Shown here: piece by piece, positions 63,235 through 64,000 of the stretch
Layout of the letters: the number at the start of each line of letters is the position of its first letter
How positions within the stretch are numbered: position 1 is the stretch's first letter
DNA from: Hydractinia symbiolongicarpus
Taxonomy: Eukaryota; Cnidaria; Hydrozoa; Anthoathecata; Hydractiniidae
Length of the DNA: 64,000 bases
Assembly: GCF_029227915.1 (NCBI RefSeq)
Contig: NC_079881.1
Coordinates: forward strand, 15,225,501-15,289,500
Direction of reading: 5' to 3'
Position numbers and translations under genes: made by a program
Notes under the pieces: generated by a model
Database searches by the model: none
The model's input: the letters and a program-made list of their open reading frames with translations, nothing else
Told to the model about the DNA's origin: nothing

Positions 63235-63936
63235 ACCCGCTTGAAAATACACCTGCGTCACTTTGGCGGCCACTATCACCAATATCAACTAATAAAAACT
63301 TGTAGTCTGCATCGCATACTGCCATTAACACTATGCTGTGGGTCTTTTTATAATTAAAAAAAGATGAAACTCCACGTGCTGGGACTTGCATTACCACATG
63401 GTTTCCATCAATTGCCCCAATACAGTTAGGGAACTGCCAAAGTTTCTCAAAATTTGCAGCTATTTTTTTCCATTCTGATTGCGTTGATGGACATTTTAAC
63501 TGTCCTGCTCCCAACAACTTTTCCCATATGGCATTGCATGTTTCGCTTATAATTCTACCAACTGTCGTAGGTCCCACGGGATAACTGCTTGCTATGGTAG
63601 ATTTTGCATCTCCAGTCACTAGATATCTTAAAGTTATGCACAAACGTTGATCAGCAGATATGCTTTCACGTTTTAAATTCTTTTTAGAAATCAATGGTGC
63701 CACATAAGATAGTTTTTCGTATTTTTCAGGTAACATGCGAAATTGTTTAAAGAAATACTCGTGATCGAAGAGATTAGATCTTTAATTAATGGATGGTATT
63801 CTCCTTTCTGTTTTCTTTCTTGGAAAATTTTTCATACCCACCATCTTTTTTTGTATTTATTCCTTAACTTTCTTCTTTGAATGCGTCTCTTTAAAACTAT
63901 CAAAAGTAGCAAAGTTCTAATGTTTATTGCAGCCAT
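63235..63936 (-). pseudogene. PIF/Harbinger transposase (HARBI1-like), broken and truncated
   Basis: ATG 63936 (MAAINIRTLL). An N-terminal KKRWWV-stop-KIF...GEYHPLIKDL segment fits HARBI1-type transposases; there a TGA at ~63830 and a one-base shift near 63770 break it. From 63736 the frame is open: RLCITLRYLVTGDAKSTIAS, STV-type GPTTVGRIISETCNAIWEKL, FPNCIGAIDGNHV (catalytic Asp), NYKKTHSIVLMAVCDADYKF and VDIGDSGRQSDAGVF (second Asp). The reading is lost at the satellite junction, so the third acidic residue is missing. It cuts and pastes DNA in intact relatives. Whether the satellite replaced its 3' end or arose next to it is unclear. Confidence 0.85.
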
Positions 63937-64000
63937 ATTTGTTTACAATTTTTTGAATGAAAATTCGCGCTCTTTTAGAAGTGGAAAGCTTTACTTGGAT
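63937..64000. other. Short flank, nothing recognised
   Basis: AT-rich 5' flank of the transposase remnant. No feature seen. Confidence 0.3.

Overview
The window looks like repeat-dominated nuclear DNA of a metazoan, most likely a marine invertebrate. This is inferred from its mix of a BEL/Pao retrotransposon, a PIF/Harbinger transposase relic, a tRNA-derived SINE with an AAT tail, and two Polinton/Maverick (adintovirus-like) elements. A cnidarian or similar host is plausible, but the sequence does not settle it. No ordinary host gene was recognised.

Layout. 1-3799 (minus): part of a BEL/Pao element, with gag-protease and then reverse transcriptase separated by one in-frame stop; it runs off the left edge. 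4377-21155, 38486-41814 and 59851-63230: one satellite array of ~181-bp monomers with higher-order repeats, interrupted by a SINE (16254-16568) and by two large DNA elements. 63235-63936 (minus): a decayed HARBI1-like transposase whose 3' part is cut off at the satellite edge.

Element A (21161-38480) and element B (41815-59845) are two copies of one Polinton family in opposite orientation. Each has ~320-380-bp terminal inverted repeats (TIRs) with AGCTAG ends and is flanked by a 5-bp target-site duplication (GCGCA for A, GACTC for B). They share a protein-primed family B DNA polymerase, DDE integrase, FtsK/HerA-type packaging ATPase, double jelly-roll major capsid protein, penton-like minor capsid candidate, HNH nuclease, BRO protein, ankyrin-type repeat protein and a set of small membrane proteins. 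Genes are packed as in a virus: stop and start codons touch or overlap, most starts have an AATAAA-like motif directly upstream, and many gene junctions carry a perfect hairpin. Both copies are decaying. The polymerase is broken in both; several other genes are intact in only one copy, so the pair together shows what most genes were.

Points I find most interesting: (1) one small membrane-hairpin protein carries LYPxL and PSAP motifs near its N-terminus and PPAY at its C-terminus, i.e. all three classical ESCRT-recruiting late-domain motifs, and a second membrane protein has PTAP; (2) the TIR contains the promoter, the start codon and the first codons of both terminal genes, so the polymerase and the ankyrin protein share an N-terminus; (3) one structural-type gene (G) is far more diverged between the copies than its neighbours; (4) a ~22-bp GC-rich palindromic micro-insert recurs inside three different genes; (5) a ~670-bp non-coding block is conserved between the copies; (6) the polymerase has a cysteine-rich segment that is expanded in B. 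Gene letters A to S used below are local labels.
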